Both the position numbers and the translations under genes were made by a program. A DNA stretch of 64,000 bases from NCBI RefSeq assembly GCF_026015985.1, contig NZ_CP110389.1:6294001-6358000 (forward strand), read 5' to 3'. Positions 38,234-49,131 of this stretch are shown piece by piece; within the stretch, counting starts at the first letter, position 1; every line of letters begins with the position of its first letter. A model generated the notes under the pieces. The model was given only the letters and a program-made list of their open reading frames with translations. It made no database searches and had not been told where the DNA came from. The DNA comes from Rhodopseudomonas sp. P2A-2r. Its GTDB lineage: Bacteria; Pseudomonadota; Alphaproteobacteria; Rhizobiales; Xanthobacteraceae.

Positions 38234-39397
38234 TTACGCTTCGGCCGGTCGCGACGATGCAACAGGAAGCGGGATGGTGTCGGGTGGTGCTGCACCGCGC
38301 GGCGGCGGCTCCGCCCATGCCAGGCGGCAAACCGACCAGAACAGCTTGAGCATGTCGCGTTCCAGGAAGCGGCTGGTCAGCGCGGCGGCGGCAACGCAGG
38401 CGGCGAGCGTGACGGGAACGTTGAGCCAGGCCGCAGACAGATCGCTCAGCCCGGCCGACGCATAGAGCCAGCGCAGGCCGTGAATGACGATCATGTGCTC
38501 AAGATACAACGTGTAGGAAATGTCGCCGAGATAGCGCAATCCGCGCAGCTCGGGCAGGTCGATGGTTTCGCCCGCCGTCGAGAGCGCGACGATCAGCATG
38601 GCATAGCCGGAGGCGAGGCCGAGCGTACCGGGCAGGATCGGATCGAACGTGTTCCACAGCGCGAACACGGTGGCCGCGGCGGCGGTCGCACGGCACATCC
38701 AGGCGCGGCCGATGCGCAGACGCGAACGATGCAGCACCGCCGCCAATCCGCCGAGCGCGAATTCCCACACGAAGGGACTGGTCGCAAGCTTGAGGTAGCC
38801 GAACGGATACGCCGTCGCCCAGGATTCGTAGATGCCGGTCAGCGACGCGCCATAGGCCAGCGGGATGACCAGCAGTGTGACGACGCACCAGGCGGCGAGA
38901 AACAGCCAGCGCCAGCGCGCAAACAGCAGCGAGACGGCAAACACAGCATAGAAATAGACTTCGAAGCCAAGCGTCCAGCCGGGGCCGATGATCTGGTCGG
39001 CAAACAGCGTGTCGTAGCTTCCCGGCACGAACAGCAGCGATTTGATCAGCATCAGCCGCGTGGCATCGTCGCCGATCAGGCCCCAGCCGAAACGCGCGAA
39101 GCCGACGACCAGCGTCAGGACAAGATAGGCCGGCCATACCCGCTGCATGCGCTTGCCAGCAAAGCGGACCGCCGAGCGCCATCCGCCGCGATCGCCCATG
39201 GTGGTATGCACCATGATGAAGCCGCTGATGACGAAGAACAGATCGACGCCGGAGCCGAGATGATGCAACGCGCCGAGCAGCCACTCGGTCGAGGCGTCGG
39301 GGACCAGATACACCGCACAATGGGAGATGACCACGCCGGCGGCGGCGGTACCGCGCAGCACCTGCAACCAGCCCAGCCGCTGTTTGGAATCCGTCAC
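38234..39397 (-). CDS. Acyltransferase 3 family membrane protein (OafA/NodX-like)
   Basis: The 387-residue protein starts at GTG 39397 (VTDSKQRLGWLQVLRG). Upstream sequence is open but overlaps the next gene's 3' end and looks non-coding. It has about ten TM helices; RGTAAAGVVISHCAVYLV and GVDLFFVISGFIMVHTT match the family's RG...H and FFxISG motifs. It probably O-acetylates or O-acylates a surface sugar at the inner membrane. The substrate is not predictable. Confidence 0.82.
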   Translation of the reverse strand: MTDSKQRLGWLQVLRGTAAAGVVISHCAVYLVPDASTEWLLGALHHLGSGVDLFFVISGFIMVHTTMGDRGGWRSAVRFAGKRMQRVWPAYLVLTLVVGFARFGWGLIGDDATRLMLIKSLLFVPGSYDTLFADQIIGPGWTLGFEVYFYAVFAVSLLFARWRWLFLAAWCVVTLLVIPLAYGASLTGIYESWATAYPFGYLKLATSPFVWEFALGGLAAVLHRSRLRIGRAWMCRATAAAATVFALWNTFDPILPGTLGLASGYAMLIVALSTAGETIDLPELRGLRYLGDISYTLYLEHMIVIHGLRWLYASAGLSDLSAAWLNVPVTLAACVAAAALTSRFLERDMLKLFWSVCRLAWAEPPPRGAAPPDTIPLPVASSRPAEA

Positions 39398-39588
39398 CGC
39401 AATAGCTTTCAAAGAAATAAGAGGCCGCGAAAAATGGCGTCGGCGCCCCGCCGGAGCAAGAACTACGCGCCGCGCCTTAACGACGGGATAAATCGACGCG
39501 ATCGGAACGGGGCTGCTGCGATATGCCAATACCCATCGCGCGTTTTTTCGGATACGCGGCCCGGAAACGCCGCCGAGACCGGTCCCGT

Positions 39589-41822
39589 TCACGCCACCTG
39601 GGCGCGGACCGTCAATTCGGAACCGGGGTCGGCACCGCATTGCGCTTTCAGCAGTTCGATGATCTCGGCATTGGGCCGAGCCTTGCTGAACAGGAAGCCC
39701 TGCGCCTCGTCGCACCCCTCGGCGCGCAGGCAGGCCAGTTCGGCTTCGGTCTCGACGCCTTCGGCGGTGATGGTGACGCCGAGGCCCATGCCGAGGCTGA
39801 TGATCGAACGTACGATCGCCTGGGCATCGCGGTTGCCACCGAGGCCGCGCACAAACGACTGGTCGATCTTGATCTTGTCGAACGGAAAGCTGCGGAGATA
39901 GCTGAGCGACGAATAGCCGGTACCGAAATCATCCATCGAGATGCGCACGCCGAGCGCGCGCAACGCGTGCAACGTCGCCAGCACCTGGCTGCTCTTTTCC
40001 AGAAGCAGCGTCTCGGTAATTTCGAGTTCGAGCCGCTTCGCCGGCAGGCCCGATTGCTTGAGCGCGTCCATCACCAGCGACAGCAGATTGCCGACCCGGA
40101 ACTGCAACGGCGACAGATTGACGGCGACGCGGACATCGTCGGGCCACTGTGCGGCCTCCATGCAGGCGCGGCGCAGGATCTGCGCGCCCAGCACATTGAT
40201 CAGGCCGGTATCTTCGGCGACCGGAATGAAATCGCCCGGCGAGATCATGCCGCGCTCCGGATGCTGCCAGCGCACCAACGCCTCGAAGCCGGTGATGCGC
40301 CCACTCTTCAGGTCGATCAGCGGCTGGTAGAACGGACGCAGCAAGTCGCCCTGGATCGCGGCGCGGAGATCGATCTCGATCTTGCGGCGACTTTGCGCAC
40401 GGGCGTCCATGTCGGTTTCAAAGAAGCTGAAGGTGCCGCGCGCGTCGTTCTTGGCCCGCGACATGGCCATGTCGGCGTTCTTCAGCAGCCGCTCCGATTC
40501 ATCTCCATCGCTCGGCGCCATGGCGATGCCGATGCTGGCGCCGATCACGACCGAGTGGCCGTCGAGCAGATAGGGCTCACCGATCGCTTCAAGCAGCCGG
40601 CGGGCCAGCAAGACTACGTCCTCGGGGCGGTCGATGCCGCTCTGGACGATGGCGAACTCGTCCGAGTTCAGCCGCGCCATGGCGTCTTCCTCGCGCAGCG
40701 ACGAGCGCAGCCGGCGGGCGACGCCGCGCAAAAGCTTGTCGCCGACCTCGTGGCCGAGCGTGTCGTTGACCGCCTTGAAGTTGTCGAGCCCAAGAAACAG
40801 CACAGCGGTCTTCTCGCCGCTGCGCCGGGTCTGGGCGAGGATCTCATCGAGGCGCTGGCGCAGCAGGTTGCGGTTGGGCAGCCCGGTCAGCCCGTCATGA
40901 TGCGCCATGAAGGCCAGCCGCATCTCGGCGCGCTTGCGCTCGGTGATGTCGAGCAGCGCCAGCATCACCGCGGGCTCGTCGTCATAGACGAGGCGCCGCG
41001 AATAGATCGCGAGATCGATCAGCGTGCCGTCGGCCTTGACGTGCTTCCAGGTGCGCACCGCCTGTTCGTCGCTGCTGGGATCGCCGGCCCACGGCACGTC
41101 GGACTCGAACGCATGGAGATGGCGGATCGTCAGCTTCTCGAATTCGGGGCGCGTATAGCCGTAGTGCTCGACGGCGGCATCGTTGACACCGAGGATGCGC
41201 TCGTCATCCTGCCCGCAGACGATCATCGGCACCGGGTTGCTGTCGAACAGCAGCCGGAACGAGGCTTCGCGCTGCTTCAGTTCTGTAATGTCGATGCGGA
41301 TGCCGATCAGGCCGCCGTCTTCGGTCAGCCGTTCGTCGATCAGGATGCAGCGGCCATCGGCCAGGTGCTGCTCGTGCTGCTCGCCGGGCTGTTGGAGTTT
41401 GGCCAGCCGCTCGGCAATCCACTCCTCCTCGCGACCGACCGCGTCGGGATAGTCCCCGCGGGCGACGCCGACGCGGATGGTGTCCTGCAGGCGCGCGCCT
41501 TCCCGGAACAGATCCGAACTGCGACTGTAGATTTCGGAGTACTTTTGTTCCACAGGATGTAGCGGCCTTCGGCATCGAGAAACACGATGCCCTGCGGCAG
41601 GATCTCGATGGCTTCGCGCAGCCGCTCATGGGACGTGCGGGCCTGCGCGATCGCCGCCTCGGCTTCGGCTCGCTTGCGCACGATCTCCCCGATCGGCGTC
41701 GACGGCCGCCGGACCTTGAGCGTCAGCTTCGCGGCGGGCTGCGCCGAGCGGGCAAGCCGCGGCGCACGGGCTTTCACCGCGGATTTCGGAGGCTTCCTGG
41801 CTGACGGCCGGAATTTCGGCAT
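39589..41822 (-). pseudogene. PAS-PAS-GGDEF-EAL protein, frameshifted in the first PAS
   Basis: The start is ATG 41822 (MPKFRPSARKPPKSAVKARA), with a basic N-terminus. A coiled stretch, then PAS 1 (EILPQGIVFLDAEGRYILWN) is broken at TTTT 41543-41546. One more T (A on the coding strand) restores KKYSEIYSRSSDLFREG and the frame runs to 39589. PAS 2 follows, then a GGDEF domain whose site reads ARLNSDEFAIVQ, so cyclase activity is doubtful. The EAL domain is intact (FEALVRW, ELEITET, MDDFGTGYSSLSYL, AEGVETEAEL, QGFLFSKA). Likely a c-di-GMP phosphodiesterase. Confidence 0.87.
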
Positions 41823-42270
41823 AGATCTTCCACTCGCATTCTGCGCGTGCCCTTTAGTGCAAGAAGTGTCTGAAAAAACAGTATCACTTGCCTTTCGAAT
41901 GCAATCACGCGTGGTCATCTGCCGCGCGCGTGTGCACAAGCTTTGCACGTTTGGTATGCGATCTTTTTGATCCGTGTTCACGGCTTGTTAACCCGCGCAG
42001 GCATTCACGCATTATTGCGCTAGAGAGCACGTGCCGCGAGCAACACGACCCTCGCCTGCGCCGGAAAATGCACTGCCGGGCGCAGTTGGGCCAAAATTAC
42101 CGGCAATCTTGCACGTGGTTAGCAAGTCATTAACGAACACTCCAATACCGATACGGGAGTGACGATTCACAACCGTGGCTTCAACGGATTCGGCACAAGC
42201 GCGTCCGCCTCTTGTCGGAATCGCTGCGCCCTGCTCACATCCGACTCCTGCGAAAGATGAAGTGACGCTC
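41823..42270. other. Intergenic region without a convincing gene
   Basis: About 450 bp between the divergent PAS-GGDEF-EAL and mepA genes. It is locally less GC-rich than its surroundings and has short palindromes such as GTGCACAAGCTTTGCAC near 41935. It should hold both promoters, but I cannot name a -35/-10 pair with confidence. Confidence 0.5.
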
Positions 42271-43200
42271 ATGACCACACGGCTGATTTTCGCCTTGCTG
42301 CTGATGTCGCCCATGCTGGCCCATGGCGCGATGGCGCAGGACAAGGGCAGCGTCGATCCAAAGCCATTGCCGCCGCTGGCCAACCCCAACGATCCGCACA
42401 TCGGCGCCAAGGAGCTGTTCGGCCGCAAGGTGTTGCCGGCCCGGCTGCCGACCCAGGCGATCGGTTTTTATGCCAAGGGCTGCATCGCCGGCGCCGAGGC
42501 GCTGCCGATCAATGGCGACACCTGGCAGGTGATGCGGCTGTCGCGCAACCGCAACTGGGCGCATCCCGACATGGTGGCGCTGCTGGAACGACTGTCCGCC
42601 AGGGCGCACAAGGTGGCCGGCTGGCCGGGCCTGCTGGTCGGCGACATGTCGCAGCCGCGCGGCGGCCCGATGATCACCGGCCACGCCAGCCACCAGGTCG
42701 GCCTCGATGCCGACATCTGGCTGACGCCGATGCCGAACCGGAGACTGTCGCGCAACGAGCGCGAAGAGATGTCGGCGGTGATGATGGTCCGCCGCGACCG
42801 GCTCGATATCGATCCCGCCGCGTGGACGCCGAGTCATCTGTCGGTGATCCGCGCCGCGGCGCAGGAGCCGAGCGTGGAGCGCATCTTCGTCAACGCCGCC
42901 ATCAAGAAGGCGCTGTGCCGCGAAGCCAAGGGTGACCGCAGCTGGCTGTCGAAAGTCCGTCCGATGTACGGCCACGACTATCATTTCCATGTCCGCATCA
43001 AATGTCCGCTGGGCAGCACAGCCTGCGAGCCGCAGCCGCCGCCGACCGACAGCGAAGGCTGCGCCGCCAGCGATTTCGCCTACTGGTTCAGCGACTCCGT
43101 GCTGCATCCCAGGCAGCCGGCCACGCCGCCCAAACCGAAGCCGCCGATGACGCTGGCAGAACTGCCGCCCGCATGCCGCCAAGTGCTTGCGGCGCCGTGA
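42271..43200 (+). CDS. mepA: Penicillin-insensitive murein endopeptidase
   Basis: The 309-residue protein starts at ATG 42271. The signal peptide RLIFALLLMSPMLAHGAMA is cleaved near AMAQD. The LAS-type metallopeptidase motifs are GHASHQVGLDADIWLTP, the HxxxxxxxD zinc site, and YGHDYHFHVRI with the second His pair. Conserved cysteines (GCIAGAE, CPLGSTACEP) fit periplasmic disulfides. It cuts the D-Ala-mDAP cross-links of peptidoglycan. An upstream in-frame start would add 32 residues that look non-coding. Confidence 0.93.
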   Translation: MTTRLIFALLLMSPMLAHGAMAQDKGSVDPKPLPPLANPNDPHIGAKELFGRKVLPARLPTQAIGFYAKGCIAGAEALPINGDTWQVMRLSRNRNWAHPDMVALLERLSARAHKVAGWPGLLVGDMSQPRGGPMITGHASHQVGLDADIWLTPMPNRRLSRNEREEMSAVMMVRRDRLDIDPAAWTPSHLSVIRAAAQEPSVERIFVNAAIKKALCREAKGDRSWLSKVRPMYGHDYHFHVRIKCPLGSTACEPQPPPTDSEGCAASDFAYWFSDSVLHPRQPATPPKPKPPMTLAELPPACRQVLAAP

Positions 43201-43215
43201 GTAGCGCAGGCGCGC

Positions 43216-45008
43216 TCAGTAGCCTGCCAGCGACGCCCAGATCGCGGCCGTCTTGCGCTTCAGCTTGCCGCCCGGCGTCAGCCTGACCGCGGGCACTTCG
43301 TCCTCCGGCAGCCGTAGTCCGACCACATTGACGCGGCCGCCGCCGAGGCTGCGCGCCACCAGCACGATAGTGTCGAGCGGCAGCGTGGCGCCTACAGTGG
43401 GCGCGTGGTCGAGATGCACATCGAAATAATCCGCCAGCGTCAGCGCGGCCTGATCGGGATCCACCGAGACGCCGTAGATGTTGGCCAAGTCGCCCAGCGT
43501 GATGTCGCCCAGCACCATGAAATCGCCAAGCAGATGCGGGTCTGGCGCTGTGCTCGGCGGCATGTCGACGAAGAAGCGATCCAGTGACTCCGCCTTTTCC
43601 GGCGGAGCCAGGAGATAGATGTAGTCGCCGGCAGCGACCGGCTCGGCCTCGGCGGGCGACAGGATGCGCTGATCGCGGATGACGAGAGTCGGCTTCGACC
43701 AGGACGGGATCAGCCCACGCTTCAGATACAGACTCTTCGGCCGCACTGCATAGCCGACCAGCTGCTGTTCGAGCTGGCCGGGCAGATCGAGCTCGATGCG
43801 CCGCGGCCCCTTGTCGGTGCGCGGCAGCGCCACGTGGAGTTTCCGCGCGGCGAAGGCCAGCGTCCAGCCCTGCAGCAACAGCGAGATGATAACCACGACG
43901 AAGGCGACGTCGAAATACAGATAGGCCTTGGGCAATTCGACCAGCATCGGGATCGACGCCAGAAAGATCGCCACCGCACCGCGCAGCCCGACCCAGGCCA
44001 CGAACATCTTCTCACGCCAGTTGAAGCGGAACGGCGCGAGGCACAGGAACACCGCGACCGGACGCGCCACCAGCATCAGCACCAGCGCCACCCCGACCGC
44101 CGGCAGCATACTGCCGAGCAGGCGCTGCGGCGACACCAGCAGGCCGAGCAGCACGAACATCACGATCTGCGCCAGCCAGGTGGCGGCATCGAGAAACGCC
44201 ACCACCGAATTATGCGCGCGGGTCGGCCGGTTGCCGATGATGATGCCGGCGAGATAGACCGCGAGAAATCCAGAGGCATGGGCGATCTGCGACATCCCGA
44301 AGATCACCAGCGCCGCGGTGCAGACGAAGGGGGCATGGAGCCCCTGCGGCAATGCGACCCGGTTCAGCGCCAGCACCACGAGGCGGCCGCCGACCACACC
44401 GATCAGGGCGCCGAGCGCTACCTCCTGGCTGAATTCCATGGCCACGTGCCAGATCGACGTGCCGCCCACGGAAATCAGCTTCACCAGCGCCAGGGTGAGA
44501 AATACCGCGAACGGATCGTTGGTGCCGGATTCCACTTCCAGCGTGGCACCGACGCGCGGGCGCAGGCGCAGCCCCTGCGCGTGGACCAGCAGGAAAACCG
44601 CGGCAGCGTCGGTTGAGGCGACGACGGCGCCCACCAGCAGTGCCTCGACCCAGTTGAGGTCGAGCGCATATTTGGCCACCGGCGCGGTGATCAGCGCTGT
44701 CAGCAGCACGCCGACGGTCGCCAGCAGCATCGACGGCGCCAGTACGGTGCGAATGCTCTGAAACCGGGTTTTCAATCCGCCGTCGAACAGGATCAGCGCC
44801 AGCGACACCGAGCCCACCAGATAGGTCAGGCGCACATCGTCAAACCGCAGCTGGCCCGGGCCGGAGTCACCGGCCAGCATGCCGATGAGCAGGAACATCA
44901 GCAGCAGGGGGCGCCGAAGCGCAGCGCCAGCAGGCTCGACAGGATACCGGCCATGACCAGGACCGCGCCGAGCAGGATGGCAATGCTGACTGAATCAAGT
45001 GAGGCCAT
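43216..45008 (-). pseudogene. CvrA/NhaP2-type K+/H+ antiporter, frameshifted near the N-terminus
   Basis: ATG 45008 (preceded by GGAG) begins MASLDSVSIAILLGAVLVMA and reaches LALRFGAP, then stops. One extra G in the GGGGG run 44907-44911 gives LLLMFLLIGMLAGDSGPG and a frame open to 43216. TM helices include DGGLKTR and VVASTDAAAVFLLV, the family's conserved ion site. The cytoplasmic part is a TrkA-C-like domain (ESLDRFFVDMPPS region), then a CorC/HlyC-type domain (LGDLANIYGVSVDPDQAALT). Without the insertion it would start at 44898 and lack the first TM helix. Confidence 0.87.
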
Positions 45009-45231
45009 AAGGCTCCGTCTTCGCAAATAGCTGCAGTTGCATCCTTATCGCCGTCACCCATTGCCGCCAAACGTTTTCTGACAGGCACGTCAAAGCACCC
45101 GATTCACTGCTATTCCTGCCCATGGGACGCTACACAGATGGCGCAGCCACGGTGCTTGTGTGAACCTGCGCGGTATTCGAATCAAATATGCGACACGGGC
45201 CCCGCCCCCCGCAGGAGACGAGACGTCGACG

Positions 45232-46545
45232 ATGTTTGACCTGACCGACATCCATGAATTCGTGCTGGCGCTCGGTCGCTCCCTCGGTGCGGAGATCGCG
45301 TCGCCTTGGTTCTACATGCAGCTCGGCCTGATGCTGGCCGGCGCCGGGATCGCCTTCGCCGTGGGTGCGGGCGTGCGCGCCCGGCTCGACACCACCTCGC
45401 TGGCCATGGGGTGGCCGGCTCCGCTGCGCCTTTTCATGCGGGTCTTCATCAGCTGCGCCTCGACCGTGGTGTTCGCCCTGCTGATGGCGGTGGCGCGCGT
45501 CGTGATGGTCAGCGCGACCTGGCCCAGCCGCAGCTACCTTCTGGTGATCTCCGCCAAGCTGGCGCTGGCCTGGCTGATCATTCGCCTGGTCACCAGCGTC
45601 ATCCGCAACGAGTTCATCGTCCGCCTTGTCGCCATATCGGCCTGGCTGGTGGCCGCGCTCAGCATTGTCGGCCAGCTCGGCCCGACCATCGACGCGCTGG
45701 ATTCGGTGGCGATCGATCTCGGCGGCCTGCGGCTGACCCCGCTGCTGCTGATCAAGCTCGGCGTCTTGCTCGCGGTGGCGCTGTGGCTGTCGAACCTGAC
45801 CAGCAACTTCCTCGAAGTCCGGATCCGCCAGTCGCGTGACCTGACGCCGTCGATCCAGGTGCTGCTGGTCAAGATGGTCAGGCTGGCGTTGATGCTGCTG
45901 GCCATCACCATGGTCATGAGCGCCGTGGGCATCAACCTGTCGGCACTGGCGATCTTCTCCGGCGCGATCGGCGTCGGCATCGGTTTCGGTCTGCAGAAGA
46001 TCGTCGCCAATTTCATCAGCGGAGTCATCCTGCTGGCCGACAAGTCGGTGAAGCCCGGCGACCTCGTCACCATCGGCGACAGCTCCGGCCGGATCAGCGC
46101 GATGAACACGCGCTACATCTCGGTCGCCGCCGGCGACGGCCGCGAATTCCTGATTCCCAACGAGGACCTGATCACCCAGAAGGTGGTGAACTGGACCTAC
46201 ACCGACAAGAACACGCTGGTGAAAGTCAATTTCGGCACCAATTACGACGCCGATCCGCGGCTGGTCTGCCAGCTCGCCATCGATATCGCTGCGGCGTCGC
46301 CGCGCGCGACAAAGCCGAAGCCGCCGAACTGCCTGCTCACCGAATTCGCCGAGGCCGGCATGAAATTCTCGCTGACGTTCTGGATCGCCGATCCGGACGG
46401 CATGGACGCGGTGAAAAGCGACGTGATGCTGGCCCTGTGGGACGCGTTCAAGCGCGAGGGAATCCGCGTCCCCTATCCGGTGCGCGAGATCCGCATTCGC
46501 GGCGGCGCGCTGCCGGTGGAGACCACCGTCGAAGTCCAGAGTTGA
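45232..46545 (+). CDS. Mechanosensitive channel, MscS family
   Basis: The 437-residue protein starts at ATG 45232. Four or five TM helices lead to the pore helix [19 protein letters not shown], with the Gly/Ala-rich packing of MscS TM3. The beta domain [20 protein letters not shown] follows, then [18 protein letters not shown]. It opens under hypo-osmotic stress in the inner membrane. The stop is 5 bp from the sfsA start, so the two are co-transcribed. Confidence 0.93.
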   Translation: MFDLTDIHEFVLALGRSLGAEIASPWFYMQLGLMLAGAGIAFAVGAGVRARLDTTSLAMGWPAPLRLFMRVFISCASTVVFALLMAVARVVMVSATWPSRSYLLVISAKLALAWLIIRLVTSVIRNEFIVRLVAISAWLVAALSIVGQLGPTIDALDSVAIDLGGLRLTPLLLIKLGVLLAVALWLSNLTSNFLEVRIRQSRDLTPSIQVLLVKMVRLALMLLAITMVMSAVGINLSALAIFSGAIGVGIGFGLQKIVANFISGVILLADKSVKPGDLVTIGDSSGRISAMNTRYISVAAGDGREFLIPNEDLITQKVVNWTYTDKNTLVKVNFGTNYDADPRLVCQLAIDIAAASPRATKPKPPNCLLTEFAEAGMKFSLTFWIADPDGMDAVKSDVMLALWDAFKREGIRVPYPVREIRIRGGALPVETTVEVQS

Positions 46546-46549
46546 GCGC

Positions 46550-47308
46550 ATGCGATTTGCGGCCGAACTGATCCCCGCAACGCTGCTGCGGCGCTACAAG
46601 CGTTTCCTCGCCGACGTCGAGCTGGCCGATGGCACACAGCTCACCGTGCATGTCGCCAATCCCGGCGCCATGATGGGCCTGCAGGCGCCGGGCGCCCGCG
46701 TCTGGCTATCGAAGTCGCCGAGCGTCACGCGCAAGCTGCCGTATTCGTGGGAGCTGATCGAGGTCGATTTCGGCGGCGGCGCCGAACTGGTCGGGGTCAA
46801 CACCATGCACCCCAACGCCATCGTGGCAGAGGCGCTGGCCGGAGGCGCCATCCCGGAACTTGCCGGCTACGCCAGCATCCGCCGCGAGGTAAAATATGGT
46901 GAAGCCTCCCGGGTCGATTTCCTGCTTGAGGACCCGACGCGGCCGCCCTGCTATGTCGAGGTCAAGAACGTCCACATGATGCGCCGGCCCGGCCTTGCCG
47001 AGTTCCCGGACTCGGTGACCGCCCGCGGCGCCCGCCACCTCGACGAACTGGCCATCGTCGCGGCGGCCGGTGCCCGCGCGGTGATGCTGTTCGTGATCCA
47101 GATCGGCTCTTCTACGGCCTTCGCCCTGGCCCGCGACATCGATCCGGCCTATGGCCGGGCGTTCGACGCCGCGCGCGCCACTGGGGTCGAGGCGATCGCC
47201 TACACCTGCAGGATCGCCCATGACGGGCTGTTTCTGGCCGAATCTGTGCCGATCGAGTCGCAAAAGCCGGCTATCGGGCGTCCGCAGGGCAACTCCGGCT
47301 TGCGCTGA
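46550..47308 (+). CDS. sfsA: SfsA family protein
   Basis: The 252-residue protein has [12 protein letters not shown] near the N-terminus, [32 protein letters not shown], and [16 protein letters not shown], all SfsA signatures. The E..D..ExK arrangement in [14 protein letters not shown] is nuclease-like. SfsA is named for sugar fermentation stimulation and is thought to bind DNA; its mechanism is not settled. It follows mscS closely and precedes map. Confidence 0.94.
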   Translation: MRFAAELIPATLLRRYKRFLADVELADGTQLTVHVANPGAMMGLQAPGARVWLSKSPSVTRKLPYSWELIEVDFGGGAELVGVNTMHPNAIVAEALAGGAIPELAGYASIRREVKYGEASRVDFLLEDPTRPPCYVEVKNVHMMRRPGLAEFPDSVTARGARHLDELAIVAAAGARAVMLFVIQIGSSTAFALARDIDPAYGRAFDAARATGVEAIAYTCRIAHDGLFLAESVPIESQKPAIGRPQGNSGLR

Positions 47309-47361
47309 CCGCCCCGATCACTAAATTGGGTCCAGTCATTCATTCCCCGGCAAATCATCCT

Positions 47362-48186
47362 ATGAGCTACGTCGAAGCTTCCGAAGCATCCCTGCGCAAA
47401 ACCGGGCAGATCAAGCTGCACGGTCCCGGCGCCTTTGCCGCCATGCGCAAGGCGGGCGCACTGACATCGCTATGCCTCGACGAACTGACCGATGTGGTCA
47501 AGCCCGGCGTCCTGACCTCGCAGATCGACATTTTCGTCCGCGAATTCGCCTTCAGCCACGGCGCCTATCCGGCGACCCTGATGTATCGCGGCTACCGCTA
47601 CTCCACCTGCATCTCGATCAACCACGTTGTCTGCCATGGCATGCCCGGCGACCGCGTGCTGAAGGAAGGCGACATCGTCAACGTCGATGTCACCTTCATC
47701 GTCGACGGCTGGTACGGCGATTCCAGCCGGATGTACGCCATCGGGCCGATCGCCCGGAAGGCCGAACGGCTGATCGAGGTGACCTACGAATCCCTGATGC
47801 GCGGCATCGCCGCGGTGAAGCCGGGCGCCACCACCGGCGATATCGGCCATGCCATCCAGAGCTTCGTCGAACCGCAGCAGATGAGCGTGGTGCGTGATTT
47901 CTGCGGCCACGGTCTCGGCCGCATGTTCCACGACGAGCCGAACATCATCCATGTCGGCCGTCCCGGCGAAGGCGTCCCGCTGAAGCCCGGCATGCTGTTC
48001 ACCATCGAGCCGATGATCAATCTCGGCAAGCCGCATGTGAAGATCCTGTCCGACGGCTGGACTGCGGTGACCCGCGACCGCTCGCTGTCCGCGCAGTTCG
48101 AACACACCGTCGGCGTCACCGCCACCGGCGTCGAGATATTCACCTTGTCGAAGCGGCACAACGAACAGCCGCCGTCCGCGGCCTGA
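47362..48186 (+). CDS. map: Methionine aminopeptidase, type I
   Basis: The 274-residue enzyme starts at ATG 47362 (MSYVEASEASLRKTGQI). The five metal ligands are visible: Asp in VNVDVTFIVDGWYGDSSRM (two), His in DFCGHGLGRMFHDEPN, Glu in MLFTIEPMINLG and Glu in QFEHTVGVT. It removes initiator Met in the cytosol. The first ~30 residues are a short extension seen in alphaproteobacterial forms. Confidence 0.95.
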   Translation: MSYVEASEASLRKTGQIKLHGPGAFAAMRKAGALTSLCLDELTDVVKPGVLTSQIDIFVREFAFSHGAYPATLMYRGYRYSTCISINHVVCHGMPGDRVLKEGDIVNVDVTFIVDGWYGDSSRMYAIGPIARKAERLIEVTYESLMRGIAAVKPGATTGDIGHAIQSFVEPQQMSVVRDFCGHGLGRMFHDEPNIIHVGRPGEGVPLKPGMLFTIEPMINLGKPHVKILSDGWTAVTRDRSLSAQFEHTVGVTATGVEIFTLSKRHNEQPPSAA

Positions 48187-48195
48187 TCTCTCCGT

Positions 48196-48290
48196 CCTCA
48201 TCCTGAGGAGCGCGCCCTTGCGCGCGTCTCGAAGGATGGCTGTCACGTCCCAAGGTTCGAGAGGGCACCACAAGGCGCCTCCTCACCATG
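48196..48290. repeat. Inverted pair of intergenic repeat halves
   Basis: CCTCATCCTGAGGAGCGCGC and GCGTCTCGAAGGATGG (48196-48239) are mirrored on the other strand by TCATGGTGAGGAGGCGCC and CCTCTCGAACC (48253-48291). The block fills the map-radC gap and looks like a dispersed bradyrhizobial repeat. It would form an imperfect hairpin in RNA. Confidence 0.65.
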
Positions 48291-48381
48291 ACGGACAATG
48301 GTCAATCGCGGCAATTCGTAGTTGCAAAAGCTGCCGGGCACGGCATGCTGACGGGCACCGTTCACCGACCCCGTTGCGTCC

Positions 48382-48960
48382 ATGCCCGCAGATGCCAAGC
48401 AGCCTAGCGCCGCCCTCCCCGGACTCGACGAAGCACCGCATTATCACGGCCATCGCGAGCGCTTGCGTGAGCGTTTTCGCGGCGCCGGCGCCGACGCGCT
48501 CAGCGACTATGAACTGATGGAGATGGTGCTGTTCCGGGCGCTGCCGCGGCGCGACGTCAAGCCGCTGGCCAAGGCGCTGATCGGCAAGTTCGGCTCGTTT
48601 GCCGAGGCGGTCCACGCGCCGGAGGCCCGGTTGCGTGAAATTGCCGGTCTCGGCGAATCCACCATCATCGAGATCAAGCTGATCGCCGCAGCCGCCAGCC
48701 GCGTCGCCAGGGGCCAGTTGAAACAGCGCACGGTGCTGTCGTCATGGGCCACGGTGATCGACTATTGCCGCACCGCCATGGCCTTCGCCGACAAGGAACA
48801 GTTCCGCGTCCTGTTTCTCGACAAGCGCAACCAGCTGATATCCGACGAGGTGCAGCAGGTCGGCACCGTCGACCACACGCCGGTCTATCCCCGCGAGGTG
48901 GTGAAGCGTGCCCTGGAGCTCTCCGCCACCGCGATCATCATGGTGCACAACCACCCATCT
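48382..48960 (+). pseudogene. radC: radC (DUF2466) cut in its JAMM motif by an integrated element
   Basis: The N-terminal ~193 residues are normal Rad[34 protein letters not shown], a helix-hairpin-helix ([15 protein letters not shown]), then the JAB/MPN domain to [10 protein letters not shown]. The metal motif HxHPSGxxxPSxxD stops after its third element, so the second half and the last ~45 residues are missing. The frame does not close but continues through 57 foreign codons into the integrase at 49132. RadC function is not essential in most bacteria. The missing 3' half is not found in this window. Confidence 0.9.
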
Positions 48961-49131
48961 CGCTCTTCAAAGTCACGATCGATCACGTTCAATTACATTG
49001 AATCATTGATCTTTTTATCCTTGCGCACTGGGGACGGAGCTTGGCGTATTGGGGGCTGTTCTTGTCGATCGAAAGCACTACTGTCCCCAATCGCCGAGAC
49101 TATACCGCCCCCAACTTCACAAGAGTTCGTC
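48957..49131 (+). other. Left junction (attL-like) and in-frame linker between radC and integrase
   Basis: Host sequence ends at or just after CACAACCACCCATC (48946-48959). The foreign side starts CGCTCTTCAAAGTCACG and is AT-richer. Fifty-seven open codons connect radC to the integrase ATG at 49132 with no stop. A matching attR core plus the radC tail (expected GDPTPS-like coding) should mark the other end, and I do not see it before 64,000. Confidence 0.6.
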